Shown: positions 37,237 through 45,403 of the stretch, piece by piece
How positions within the stretch are numbered: the stretch's first letter is position 1
How the letters are laid out: the number at the start of each line of letters is the position of its first letter
Source of the DNA: Hoeflea sp.
GTDB lineage: Bacteria; Pseudomonadota; Alphaproteobacteria; Rhizobiales; Rhizobiaceae
NCBI GenBank assembly: GCA_019084245.1
Contig: JAHRFE010000033.1
Coordinates: 62,001 to 126,000, forward strand
Length of the DNA: 64,000 nt
Direction of reading: 5' to 3'
The notes under the pieces: generated by a model
What the model was told of the DNA's origin: nothing
Databases searched by the model: none
Seen by the model: the letters and a program-made list of their open reading frames with translations, nothing else
Position numbers and translations under genes: made by a program

Positions 37237-37272
37237 ACCCGGTTATCTAGGGCTTTTTCTGCTGCATTGCAA
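37224..37272 (-). promoter_or_regulatory. Promoter and palindromic operator of the glucosylglycerol operon
   Basis: Minus-strand TTGCAA (37272-37267) and TAGATA (37249-37244) are 17 bases apart. Transcription would start at or next to the gpsA ATG, giving a leaderless message. The perfect repeat CTAGATAAC-N9-GTTATCTAG (37250-37224) covers the -10 and the first codons, a good place for a repressor. Confidence 0.6.
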
Positions 37273-37432
37273 CTTATTAGCTGCCGCAGTGCAGCAACGT
37301 CCGCTCCGGAACAGGGTCGCAGAGCGTCATTGCGGCGCGTGAAACGCCGTGATTGAAGCCGTGCCGGCGGGCCCGGATTCCACCCGGAAGTGCGATCCTG
37401 ACAGAGGAAAACCCTCCGTTTCGCTCGGACCG

Positions 37433-37939
37433 CTAGCGTAGGTCGCGGTGATGGATTTCGCCTTCCAGCGCCATTGCGTCGATACCCGCAAAACACGCGG
37501 CCAGCAGCCGGTGCGGATCGAACGGACCCGGCATGGAGAGCGCGCCGGGCTTCGTCCGGGCAAAGCCGAGCGGCGCATAATAGGGCGGGTCGCCAACCAG
37601 CAGCACCGCCTGGCTGCCGGCCTTTTTCGCTGCCGCCAGCGCGATGCGGACCAGCTCGCGGCCGATGCCGAGATTCTTGTGAGACGGACGCACGGCCAGC
37701 GGCCCGAGCAGATGGCCGGCCGTGCCGCCGGCGAAAACCGGCGTCATCCGCACCGAGGCGATGGTCTCGCCCCGGTCGGCGGCGATGAAGGACAGCCGCC
37801 GGTCATGCGGCCCCTGCTCGCGCACGCGTTCGGACGAGCGCACGAACCGGCCCGGGCCGAAGGCTTCTTCATTGATGTGCTGGATGGCAGCGTCATGAGA
37901 CGCGTCTTCGGTCAGAAAGACATAATCGTGGAGGAACAT
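37433..37939 (-). CDS. GNAT-family N-acetyltransferase
   Basis: 168 residues, close to the YhbS-like group: HLLGPLAVRPSHKNLGIGR supplies the acetyl-CoA loop and GDPPYYAPLGFAR the C-terminal motif. Two starts are possible, 37939 and 37969; the first gives the coherent N-terminus. Substrate unknown. Confidence 0.85.
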   Translation of the reverse strand: MFLHDYVFLTEDASHDAAIQHINEEAFGPGRFVRSSERVREQGPHDRRLSFIAADRGETIASVRMTPVFAGGTAGHLLGPLAVRPSHKNLGIGRELVRIALAAAKKAGSQAVLLVGDPPYYAPLGFARTKPGALSMPGPFDPHRLLAACFAGIDAMALEGEIHHRDLR

Positions 37940-38168
37940 CGCAAAATTCCGGATAAGACGACAAGACATGATGAGACCCGCGCGCGAAGCACGGTGGCAG
38001 TCTTTTTCAGCGTCGTCGCAAGGCCTTGACGGGCATCCGGATTTCCTTCCTGTGTTTCGCCATTAGCAAAGCCCGGCGCTGTCGTCCAATGCAAAACGCA
38101 CCGTTCACACCCATTTTCTTCGCTTTTCCATTTTTCAGGCTTATGTCTGAACTCAAAGGAGACTGATC

Positions 38169-39158
38169 ATGGGAATGCTGATTGAAGGCGTCTGGAAAGA
38201 CGTCTGGTATGACACGGACTCGACGGGCGGCCATTTCAAGCGCTCGGAAAGCGCCTTTCGCAACTGGGTGACCGCCGACGGCGAACCGGGCCCATCGGGA
38301 AAGGGCGGCTTCAAGGCCGAAGCCGGGCGCTATCACCTCTATGTCTCGCTTGCCTGCCCCTGGGCCCACCGCACGCTGATCTTCCGCAAGCTCAAGGGCC
38401 TGGAAGAGTCGATTTCGGTGTCCATCGTCGATCCCTACATGGGCAAGAACGGCTGGGAGTTCCACGAGCGCGACGGCGCGACGCGTGATCATCTGGGCGG
38501 CAACGACTTCCTCTGGCAGGTCTATGTCGCGGCGATGTCGGATTATTCCGGCCGGGTGACCGTGCCTGTGCTCTGGGACAAGAAGACGGGCACCATCGTC
38601 TCCAATGAATCGGCGGAGATCATCCGCATGTTCAATTCGGCCTTCGCCGCTATTGCCAAGCCGGGTCAGGATTACTATCCCGAAGAGCTGCGCGAGGAGG
38701 TCGATGAGATCAACGCGCTGGTCTATGACAAGATCAACAACGGCGTCTACAAGTCGGGCTTTGCCACAAAGCAGCAAGCCTATGAGGAGCATGTCACCGA
38801 ATTGTTCGACGCGCTCGACACCGTCGAACGCCGCCTGTCCGGCAATCGCTACCTGACCGGCGACACATTGACCGAAGCCGACTGGCGGCTGTTCACGACG
38901 CTCGTGCGGTTCGATCCGGTCTATGTCGGCCATTTCAAGTGCAACATCCGCCGCATCGCCGACTATCCGGCGCTGTCGGGCTATCTGCGCGAGCTCTACC
39001 AGGTGCCGGGCGTTGCGGGCACGGTGAACATGGACCACATCAAGGGTCACTACTACCGCAGCCACGAGACCATCAACCCGACCGGGATCGTGCCGGTCGG
39101 CCCCGAACTGGACCTGACGGCGCCGCATGGCCGCGACAGGCTCGACAAGGCTGCCTGA
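38169..39158 (+). CDS. Glutathionyl-hydroquinone reductase (GST Xi class)
   Basis: A 329-residue relative of E. coli YqjG that removes glutathione from glutathionyl-hydroquinones. The catalytic Cys63 is in SLACPWAHR, with DPYMGKNGW and the C-terminal helical domain containing GDTLTEADWRLF. AAAGGAG precedes the ATG. Length fits the family. Confidence 0.92.
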   Translation: MGMLIEGVWKDVWYDTDSTGGHFKRSESAFRNWVTADGEPGPSGKGGFKAEAGRYHLYVSLACPWAHRTLIFRKLKGLEESISVSIVDPYMGKNGWEFHERDGATRDHLGGNDFLWQVYVAAMSDYSGRVTVPVLWDKKTGTIVSNESAEIIRMFNSAFAAIAKPGQDYYPEELREEVDEINALVYDKINNGVYKSGFATKQQAYEEHVTELFDALDTVERRLSGNRYLTGDTLTEADWRLFTTLVRFDPVYVGHFKCNIRRIADYPALSGYLRELYQVPGVAGTVNMDHIKGHYYRSHETINPTGIVPVGPELDLTAPHGRDRLDKAA

Positions 39159-39178
39159 TAGCAGGGCGAGAAGAGCCT

Positions 39179-39212
39179 CGGGCGCGCTTTTCAAACGAGA
39201 ATGGCGCGCCCG
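39179..39212 (+). terminator. Stem-loop after the reductase gene
   Basis: CGGGCGCGC (39179-39187) pairs perfectly with GCGCGCCCG (39204-39212), 20 bases after the stop. There is no T run, so terminator function is only likely. Confidence 0.45.
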
Positions 39213-39380
39213 ATCCGATAAAGCGCATACCAGATGGGTTGCGCCGCGAGGCTGATGGCGCAGCAGAAGTCGATCTTCATTGGCCACGCGCGGACCTCGC
39301 AAGCCACTTTCGAGGCGCGATCAAGGAATCTATGGAACAAGCCCCATCAAGCAGCGTTGGCTCACGACACAGGAGTCAAC

Positions 39381-39986
39381 ATGACGAAACAGGACAGCGT
39401 GCTCACTGGCGTCGTCGAAGAACTCGGGAAAGCCTCCAGGGGAGAAGACACGGTCGAAGTCGGCTACTTGATCGACGCGCTCGATCATCGCGGCTACGGC
39501 CCGGCCTTGGCCGTGTTGCCCCTGATCGAACTCACACCAGTTGGCGGCGTTCCCGGCTTCCCGACGCTGCTGGCGCTCACGCTCGCCATCATCACTGTCC
39601 GCCTGCTCCTGGGCTATGAGCATTTCTGGGCGCCACAATGGCTGCGCCGGCGCAGGCTTGAGTCCGGCCGGATCATCAAATCCGTGGCGTGGTTGAAGCC
39701 GATATCGCTGTGGATGGATTCCAGGCTGCACGAGCGATTGATGCGTTTTGCCGGACCGACCGGTCGTCGCGCGGCCTGCATCGTGATCCTGTGCCTTCTT
39801 CTTGCCGTCCCGCCGCTTGAACTCGTGCCCTTCGCCACCTCGGCGCCGATGATCATCATCGCGATCTTTGGCCTCGGCCTGCTCTATGGCGATGGACTGC
39901 TGATGCTGCTGGGGTTTGTCGGCGCCACGATTGCAATCGCGGTCGGGCTGGGGAGTCTTGTTACCGCGGGCGGTCTGGTAAGCTGA
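39381..39986 (+). CDS. exoD: ExoD-family membrane protein
   Basis: A 201-residue membrane protein of the ExoD family, linked in rhizobia to exopolysaccharide production and alkali tolerance. It shows ALDHRGYGPALAVLPLIELTP (partly), GVPGFPTLLALTLAII and several helices. The start ATG 39381 has AGGAG upstream; the longer open frame has no support. Length is typical. Confidence 0.9.
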   Translation: MTKQDSVLTGVVEELGKASRGEDTVEVGYLIDALDHRGYGPALAVLPLIELTPVGGVPGFPTLLALTLAIITVRLLLGYEHFWAPQWLRRRRLESGRIIKSVAWLKPISLWMDSRLHERLMRFAGPTGRRAACIVILCLLLAVPPLELVPFATSAPMIIIAIFGLGLLYGDGLLMLLGFVGATIAIAVGLGSLVTAGGLVS

Positions 39987-40076
39987 TTTTCGGCAGGGCT
40001 GCCGGCCAGACCCGCCAATGATCCGGTCGGCAGGACATCCGCCCGGGCGCCCATCTCTAGCTGAGTTCCGGCCCGC

Positions 40077-40838
40077 TCAGGTCTTGATCTTGTAGCCGGT
40101 CTTGAAGGTCCAGCCGATGATCCCGAGGCAGATGACCATGAACACCGCGATCATCGCGAGACTCAGCCCGATATTGATGTCGGAGGTGCCGAAGAAGGCC
40201 CAGCGGAAGCCTGAGATCAGATAGACCACTGGGTTGAACATGGTCACCGTCTGCCAGAACGGCGGCAGCATGGAGATCGAATAGAAGCTGCCGCCGAGGA
40301 ACACCAGCGGCGTGATCACCAGCAACGGCACCATCTGCAACTGTTCGAAATTCTTCGACCAGATGCCGATGATGAACCCGAACAGGCTGAACGAGATGCA
40401 GGTCAGCGCCAGAAACGCCAGCATGGCAAGAGGATGCAGGATCTCGTAATCGATGAAGAATTCCGCTGTCGCGAGGATCACCAGCCCGATCAGCGCCGAT
40501 TTGGTCGCAGCAGCCCCGACATAGCCGAGCACGATCTCGAGATACGACACCGGTGCGGTGTGCAGTTCATAGATCGAGCCCAGGAACTTCGGAAAATAGA
40601 TCCCGAAGGACGCGTTGGAGATGCTCTGGGTCAGCACCGAGAGCATGATCAGCCCCGGTACGATGAAGGCGCCGTAGCTGACGCCATCGATCTCCTCGAT
40701 GCGCGAGCCGATGGCTGCGCCGAAGACGATGAAATAGAGCGAGGTCGACAGCACCGGCGAGATCAGGCTCTGCGACAGCGTCCGGAAGAACCGCGCCATT
40801 TCGAACGAATAGATGGATTTGACGGCCTGAAAATTCAT
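40077..40838 (-). CDS. ABC-2 type exporter permease
   Basis: 253 residues with six predicted helices, YadH-like. [21 protein letters not shown] and [15 protein letters not shown] are ABC-2 family marks. Its start overlaps the stop of the ATPase gene by four bases. Substrate unknown. Confidence 0.9.
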   Translation of the reverse strand: MNFQAVKSIYSFEMARFFRTLSQSLISPVLSTSLYFIVFGAAIGSRIEEIDGVSYGAFIVPGLIMLSVLTQSISNASFGIYFPKFLGSIYELHTAPVSYLEIVLGYVGAAATKSALIGLVILATAEFFIDYEILHPLAMLAFLALTCISFSLFGFIIGIWSKNFEQLQMVPLLVITPLVFLGGSFYSISMLPPFWQTVTMFNPVVYLISGFRWAFFGTSDINIGLSLAMIAVFMVICLGIIGWTFKTGYKIKT

Positions 40839-41761
40839 GACTTGTCCTCGACCAGACCGACAAAGATATCCTCGAGCGAGCTTTGCCGCGTCTCCACGTC
40901 CCGAAGCACGATGCCCGCCTTGCTCAGATCCGCAAACAGCGAGGCGATCCCGGTGCGTTCGCCATTGGCTTCATAGGAATAGGTCAGCGTCCGGTCCTCA
41001 GCGCTGTAGTCGAGATTGTACCTGGCGAGCGCTTCGGGAATTGCGTCGAGCGGCTTTATCAGCTCGATGCGCATCTGCCGCTGCCCCATGCGCTGCATCA
41101 GCGCTTCCTTCTTCTCGACCAGCAGCAATTCTCCATTGCGGATGACGCCCACCCGGTCGGCGATCGCCTCGGCCTCGTCGATGTAATGGGTGGTCAGGAT
41201 GATGGTGACGCCGTCTTCCTTGAGCTGGCGCACCACCTCCCACATTTCCTTGCGCAGTTCGACATCGACGCCGGCGGTGGGCTCGTCGAGAAACAGCACC
41301 CGCGGCTCATGGCAAAGCGCCTTGGCGATCAGCACCCGGCGCTTCATGCCGCCCGACAGCTCCATGGTCTTGGCGTCCTTCTTGTCCCACAGCGACAGTT
41401 TTTCGAGAATGCTCTTGAGCAGGCCCGCGTCGTGGCGCTTGCCGAACAGGCCGCGGGTAAAGCGCAGCGCGTCATAGACCGTCTGGAACGGCTCGAGCGC
41501 GATTTCCTGCGGCACCAGCCCGATCAGCGATCGGGCCTCGCGGAAATCCTTGACGACATCGAAGCCGCCGACCCGGACCGCGCCGGAACTCGGGTTGACC
41601 AGCCCGCAGATGATCGAGATCAGCGTCGTCTTGCCCGCGCCATTGGGCCCCAGCAGCGCCAGGATCTCGCCCTCCTGGATCTCCAGATTGACACTTTTCA
41701 GCGCCTCAAAGCCGCTGTCATAACGTTTGGACAAATTCTCGATCGAGACAATGGAAGACAT
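40835..41761 (-). CDS. ABC-2 type exporter ATPase
   Basis: 308 residues, YadG-like. Walker [11 protein letters not shown], signature [15 protein letters not shown], Walker [13 protein letters not shown], and the switch His in [15 protein letters not shown]. Translationally coupled to the permease. The C-terminal 80 residues beyond the ATPase core are typical of this subgroup. Confidence 0.92.
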   Translation of the reverse strand: MSSIVSIENLSKRYDSGFEALKSVNLEIQEGEILALLGPNGAGKTTLISIICGLVNPSSGAVRVGGFDVVKDFREARSLIGLVPQEIALEPFQTVYDALRFTRGLFGKRHDAGLLKSILEKLSLWDKKDAKTMELSGGMKRRVLIAKALCHEPRVLFLDEPTAGVDVELRKEMWEVVRQLKEDGVTIILTTHYIDEAEAIADRVGVIRNGELLLVEKKEALMQRMGQRQMRIELIKPLDAIPEALARYNLDYSAEDRTLTYSYEANGERTGIASLFADLSKAGIVLRDVETRQSSLEDIFVGLVEDKS

Positions 41762-41965
41762 GATCTGCTTTTCGTGAAAGGGGCGCGCCCGACTGCCCAG
41801 GACAGTCCATGCGCCAAAAAGAGGTCCGGAAGTTAAAACCGTGGTTGGTTCGATTTAAGCAGGATCGGCCCGCGTTCAAGGGCAGTCCCGGTTGTGGGGC
41901 GAAATTGAGGCTTGGGTAGCAGGGCGTGCGGACAGAAACTGTCAGCATCAAGCGCTTGTCCGCGA

Positions 41966-42430
41966 TCACCAGAAATCGCTGATCGGCGCCTCGCCCGCAA
42001 GTTCCGCGAGGCGCCGGCGGGTCGCCGCGGTCACGCCCTCGGGCAGCGCATCGAGCGCAAAGAACCCGGCTTCGATGATTTCGCGGTCGGCTTGCTTGGG
42101 CGCAAGTTGGCGCACGGCGCAGCGGTAGAAGGCGACATGATCGCGCCGGCTGGTGCGGTGGTTGAAATAGACCGCGAACAGCTCCGCCGGAGCTGTGAGC
42201 TCGAGATTGCCTTCCTCGCTCAGTTCCTTGTTGAGCGCAGCAGCCATCGTTTCACCGCGCTCGACGCCGCCGCCCGGCATGTGCCAGCCGGGTACATAGG
42301 AATGGCGCACCAGGAACACCCGGCCTTGCGCGTCAAAGCAGGCGGCGCGCACGCCCAGCGTCATCGACCGCGTCAGCACGAACCAGACATGGATGACCCT
42401 TGTGACCACGCGGGCGCGCACCGAGCGCAT
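41966..42430 (-). CDS. Nudix hydrolase
   Basis: 154 residues. The Nudix box is seen in GWHMPGGGVERGETMAAALNK with ELSEEGNL following. ATG 42430 was chosen; the frame runs much further upstream on this strand, but that part lies opposite the phosphoesterase gene and is not coding. Substrate unknown. Confidence 0.85.
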   Translation of the reverse strand: MRSVRARVVTRVIHVWFVLTRSMTLGVRAACFDAQGRVFLVRHSYVPGWHMPGGGVERGETMAAALNKELSEEGNLELTAPAELFAVYFNHRTSRRDHVAFYRCAVRQLAPKQADREIIEAGFFALDALPEGVTAATRRRLAELAGEAPISDFW

Positions 42431-42511
42431 TTCCGGCGGACGGCCGCCAAAGCCGTCATCCGTCGAGACCGCCGGTTGCGGCCCGGGCTCCGGGTCGCTA
42501 TGGCTTAAGCC

Positions 42512-43417
42512 ATGTTTCGATTGGCCCATATCTCCGATGCCCACCTTGGTCCGTTGCCGAAAATGTCGCTGCGCGAACTCGCGTCCAAGCGCATCACCGG
42601 TTATGTGAACTGGCAGCGCAATCGCCGCAAGAAGCTTTTTGGCGACACGCTGGAAAATCTGCTGGCCAGCATGCGCGAGGCCGCGCCCGATCATGTCGCC
42701 ATCACCGGCGACCTGGTCAACCTGGCGACGCGGACCGAAATCGAATCGGCGCGGGTCTGGCTCGAGACCGGCTTCGAGCCGGAAAACGCCACCCTGGTGC
42801 CCGGCAATCACGACGCCTATGTGCCCGGCGCGCTCGGCCGCGCCAAGGCCGCCTGGCGGCCCTGGCTCGTCTCCGACACCCATTCGCCCGAGGAGCCGCT
42901 GTTTCCCAGCTACCGCCGCAGAGGCCCGGTGGCGATCATCGGCATCTCGTCGGCCAATGCCACGCTGCCCTTCGTCGCCACCGGAGATTTCAAGAGGAAA
43001 CAGGCGCGCGCCGCCGGCAAGCTGCTCGACCGGGCACGCGACGAAGGGCTGTTCCGTGTGGTGATGATCCATCACCCGCCGGTGCGGGGCGCTGCCAAAT
43101 GGCACAAGCGGCTGCGCGGCATCGGCCGGTTTGGCAGGATGCTCAAGAAGCACGGCGCCGAACTGGTGCTGCACGGCCACACCCATCTCGACACGCTCTA
43201 TCATCTGAAGGGCCGCGACGGTCAGGTGCCGGTGGTGGGGATTGCATCCTGCAGCCATGGTCCCGGCGGCGGCACGCCGCCCGCCGGCTTCAACCTGTTC
43301 GACATCGAAGGCGAGGCGGGCGCCTGGAAGCTGACCCATCGCCGCATGCGCATGGCTGGCGAAGGCCCCGGCTTCGAGGAAATTCAAGAAGGCCTGATCG
43401 GCTCGGGCGCCCTATGA
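42512..43417 (+). CDS. Calcineurin-like metallophosphoesterase
   Basis: 301 residues with all five metal motifs in order: HISDAHLGP, GDLVNLA, GNHDAY, HHPP and HGHTHLD. It probably hydrolyses a phosphodiester or phosphomonoester in the cytosol. Divergent from the Nudix gene with an 81-base gap. Confidence 0.9.
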   Translation: MFRLAHISDAHLGPLPKMSLRELASKRITGYVNWQRNRRKKLFGDTLENLLASMREAAPDHVAITGDLVNLATRTEIESARVWLETGFEPENATLVPGNHDAYVPGALGRAKAAWRPWLVSDTHSPEEPLFPSYRRRGPVAIIGISSANATLPFVATGDFKRKQARAAGKLLDRARDEGLFRVVMIHHPPVRGAAKWHKRLRGIGRFGRMLKKHGAELVLHGHTHLDTLYHLKGRDGQVPVVGIASCSHGPGGGTPPAGFNLFDIEGEAGAWKLTHRRMRMAGEGPGFEEIQEGLIGSGAL

Positions 43418-43419
43418 TG

Positions 43420-43472
43420 TGATGCATGTCCGTTATCGTTCAAATGGATCCATTTGAACGCGACATGCATCA
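43420..43472. terminator. Long palindromic stem-loop between convergent genes
   Basis: TGATGCATGTC (43420-43430) pairs with GACATGCATCA (43462-43472). Inside lies a perfect 22-base palindrome, GTTCAAATGGA and its complement (43438-43459). Located between two convergent stops, it fits a bidirectional terminator of the type common in rhizobia. Confidence 0.6.
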
Positions 43473-43475
43473 GGC

Positions 43476-44198
43476 TCAGTTGATCATCGCCGAGATCCGG
43501 TCCCAGAACGCCACCACCAGCGCGGCAGCGCCTGCGACACAGCCGAGAATGAACCAGGACGTGCCAAGCACGAAACCGGACCCGCGGGTGGACCGTTTCG
43601 GCGCTTCCGGGGCTGTTTCAGGCATCGCGACCGGCCTGCCGGCCGTGTCGCCCGTGTCCGTCGGTGCGGCCCAGGCATCGGCGGATGTGCCGGATGCGGC
43701 CCCATCTTCGGCCCCGTCCATATCATTCGGATCATTCTCGCGGTCGGCGCCATCGAGAGCTGCGGCAGACGCCTTCATCGCCTCGAAGTCACCGGCCAGG
43801 ATCCGCTCCCGCTCGATCACCCGTTCGGCAATGTAGCGCCCGACGGCGTCAGCCGTCCGGGTCATGTCGCTGCTGTCGGAGATCGTCACCCGGCCCAGCC
43901 GCGTGTCGCGGACGAAGCGGAACACCCGGCGGTCATGGCCCATATGCACATGCGCCACCGAATCGATCCACAACCGCGGCTGCAGCCCGGGAGAGATGCC
44001 GAAATCGAACCGGTCATCGGCCGGATCGATATCATCGATCAGCGGCCGCACTTCCTGGGCCAAGAGCTCAAGCCGGGCGCGATCGGCGTCGCGAATGTCG
44101 ACCACCACATCGGTGCGGTCGGCGGACGCGATTTTGACGTCACGCACGATATCCGCCAGACGGCGGTCGGTCGAATGGGTCTTGGGTTGGTCGGTCAT
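43476..44198 (-). CDS. Conserved hypothetical protein with C-terminal anchor
   Basis: 240 residues. The N-terminal two thirds look like a soluble alpha/beta domain (RLWIDSVAHVHMGHDRRVFRFV), followed by a flexible Asp/Ala/Pro-rich linker and one C-terminal helix (SWFILGCVAGAAALVVAFW). It would sit on the inner membrane facing the cytosol. ATG 44198 was chosen; upstream Met codons are not supported. Family unknown to me. Confidence 0.7.
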   Translation of the reverse strand: MTDQPKTHSTDRRLADIVRDVKIASADRTDVVVDIRDADRARLELLAQEVRPLIDDIDPADDRFDFGISPGLQPRLWIDSVAHVHMGHDRRVFRFVRDTRLGRVTISDSSDMTRTADAVGRYIAERVIERERILAGDFEAMKASAAALDGADRENDPNDMDGAEDGAASGTSADAWAAPTDTGDTAGRPVAMPETAPEAPKRSTRGSGFVLGTSWFILGCVAGAAALVVAFWDRISAMIN

Positions 44199-44320
44199 GG
44201 CGCGGTTCCGGGCAGAAATGGTTAACAACTTCTTAGCACAGACCGGCATTGATGGCGACAATGGGGCGAACCCGATTGCCGACGTGGTAAAGATCGCCCC
44301 GCCGCGCCGTCCACTGCTGT

Positions 44321-45097
44321 TCAGTGGCCGCCGGACACCGCCTGGGCAAGCACGCGGACCACCGCGTCGGGCGCTTCCTCGGGCAGCATGTGCCCGAGTC
44401 CCGGCAGCACATTGAAGGCAAAGGAGGCGGGCAGCGCGGACGGTTTCGGACACGGCAGCACCGTGTCTTGCGTCCCCCAGATCACCGCCACCGGCATGGC
44501 AAGCGCCGCCAGCTGATCGCCCGGCAGCACGCCCTGGCCCTCGGCCGGACCTTCGGGAAACATCGCTCGATAGGTCTCGTCAAGCGCTTCGAGCGCCCCG
44601 GGCCTCGCCCGCGCCGACACGCACCGGTCGATCACCCCTTGCGGCACCGTAAAGCCCGGCGCGGACATTTCGGTGAGGCACGCCCGGATCTCCGGCTCGG
44701 TTGAGGCCGTCGCATACCGCCCCAGCAGACCGGCATTGATCTCGCGCGCCATGCCGCCCGGCGCCACCAGCGTCAGCGACTTGACGCGGTCGCCCGCCCG
44801 CATGGCGATCAGCGCCGCCACCGCCCCACCCATCGAATGCCCGGCGAGATGGAACTCCGGGACCCCCGCCGCATCGAGACCGGCAAGAATGGCCTTCGCC
44901 ATCCTCCCCGCGCCGCCACGGCCCTCGGCATCAAGCGAGCCGCCATGGCCAGGCAGATCGATGGTGATCACGCGCAGCGTCCGGGGCAACGCTGCCCTCA
45001 CCGCATCCCAGGCCGAGCCGTCACCGCCAAAGCCATGCAGCAGCACCAGCGGCGCGCCGGTTTCTGGCCCTGAGATCTCCAAGTGAAGTCCGGTCAT
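44321..45097 (-). CDS. Alpha/beta hydrolase
   Basis: 258 residues. Oxyanion segment LVLLHGFGGDGSAW, nucleophile elbow LAGHSMGGAVA (Ser), acid in VIWGTQDTVLP and His in LPGLGHMLPEEAP. It resembles the hydrolase domain of acetoin dehydrogenase E2 proteins but lacks lipoyl domains. A strong GGGAGGG site supports ATG 45097. Confidence 0.88.
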   Translation of the reverse strand: MTGLHLEISGPETGAPLVLLHGFGGDGSAWDAVRAALPRTLRVITIDLPGHGGSLDAEGRGGAGRMAKAILAGLDAAGVPEFHLAGHSMGGAVAALIAMRAGDRVKSLTLVAPGGMAREINAGLLGRYATASTEPEIRACLTEMSAPGFTVPQGVIDRCVSARARPGALEALDETYRAMFPEGPAEGQGVLPGDQLAALAMPVAVIWGTQDTVLPCPKPSALPASFAFNVLPGLGHMLPEEAPDAVVRVLAQAVSGGH

Positions 45098-45156
45098 GAC
45101 GCTTCCCTCCCATGCGCGATACAAACCGCCGCGCCGGATAGGCGCGGCGCAGCCTG

Positions 45157-45368
45157 TTGACAAAATCCTGCCGGGGATGGGCGATCCCCCAGGCTCCGTC
45201 ATTCCGGCCCCCGCGCCGGAATCCAGCCACGGCGCGTCCGCGCCGCGGAAGAGTCTCTTGCGATCAAGGACTTGATCGCGCTGGATGCCGGCTTTCGCCG
45301 GCATGACGGTTGCTGATATCCTGCCACCACAAACGACAGGAACCTGGCGCTGCGGGTTGTCAGCAGTC
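45157..45368 (+). repeat. MITE-like repeat, copy B
   Basis: Same element as 33550-33762. Its ends, CTGTTGACAA (about 45154-45163) and TTGTCAGCAG, form a 10-base terminal inverted repeat with one mismatch. Internal hairpins are TTCCGGC/GCCGGAA and GCCGGC-TTTC-GCCGGC. It fills the gap between the hydrolase and leuA. Confidence 0.75.
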
Positions 45369-45403
45369 TGCACCGCACCTTGAGGCGCGGCGGTCGTTTC
45401 CTG

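Noticed and set aside
41966-43387. A 473-codon minus-strand frame
   Set aside because: Only the last 154 codons form a Nudix protein. The rest lies opposite the metallophosphoesterase, whose motifs are complete, and reads as low-complexity sequence.
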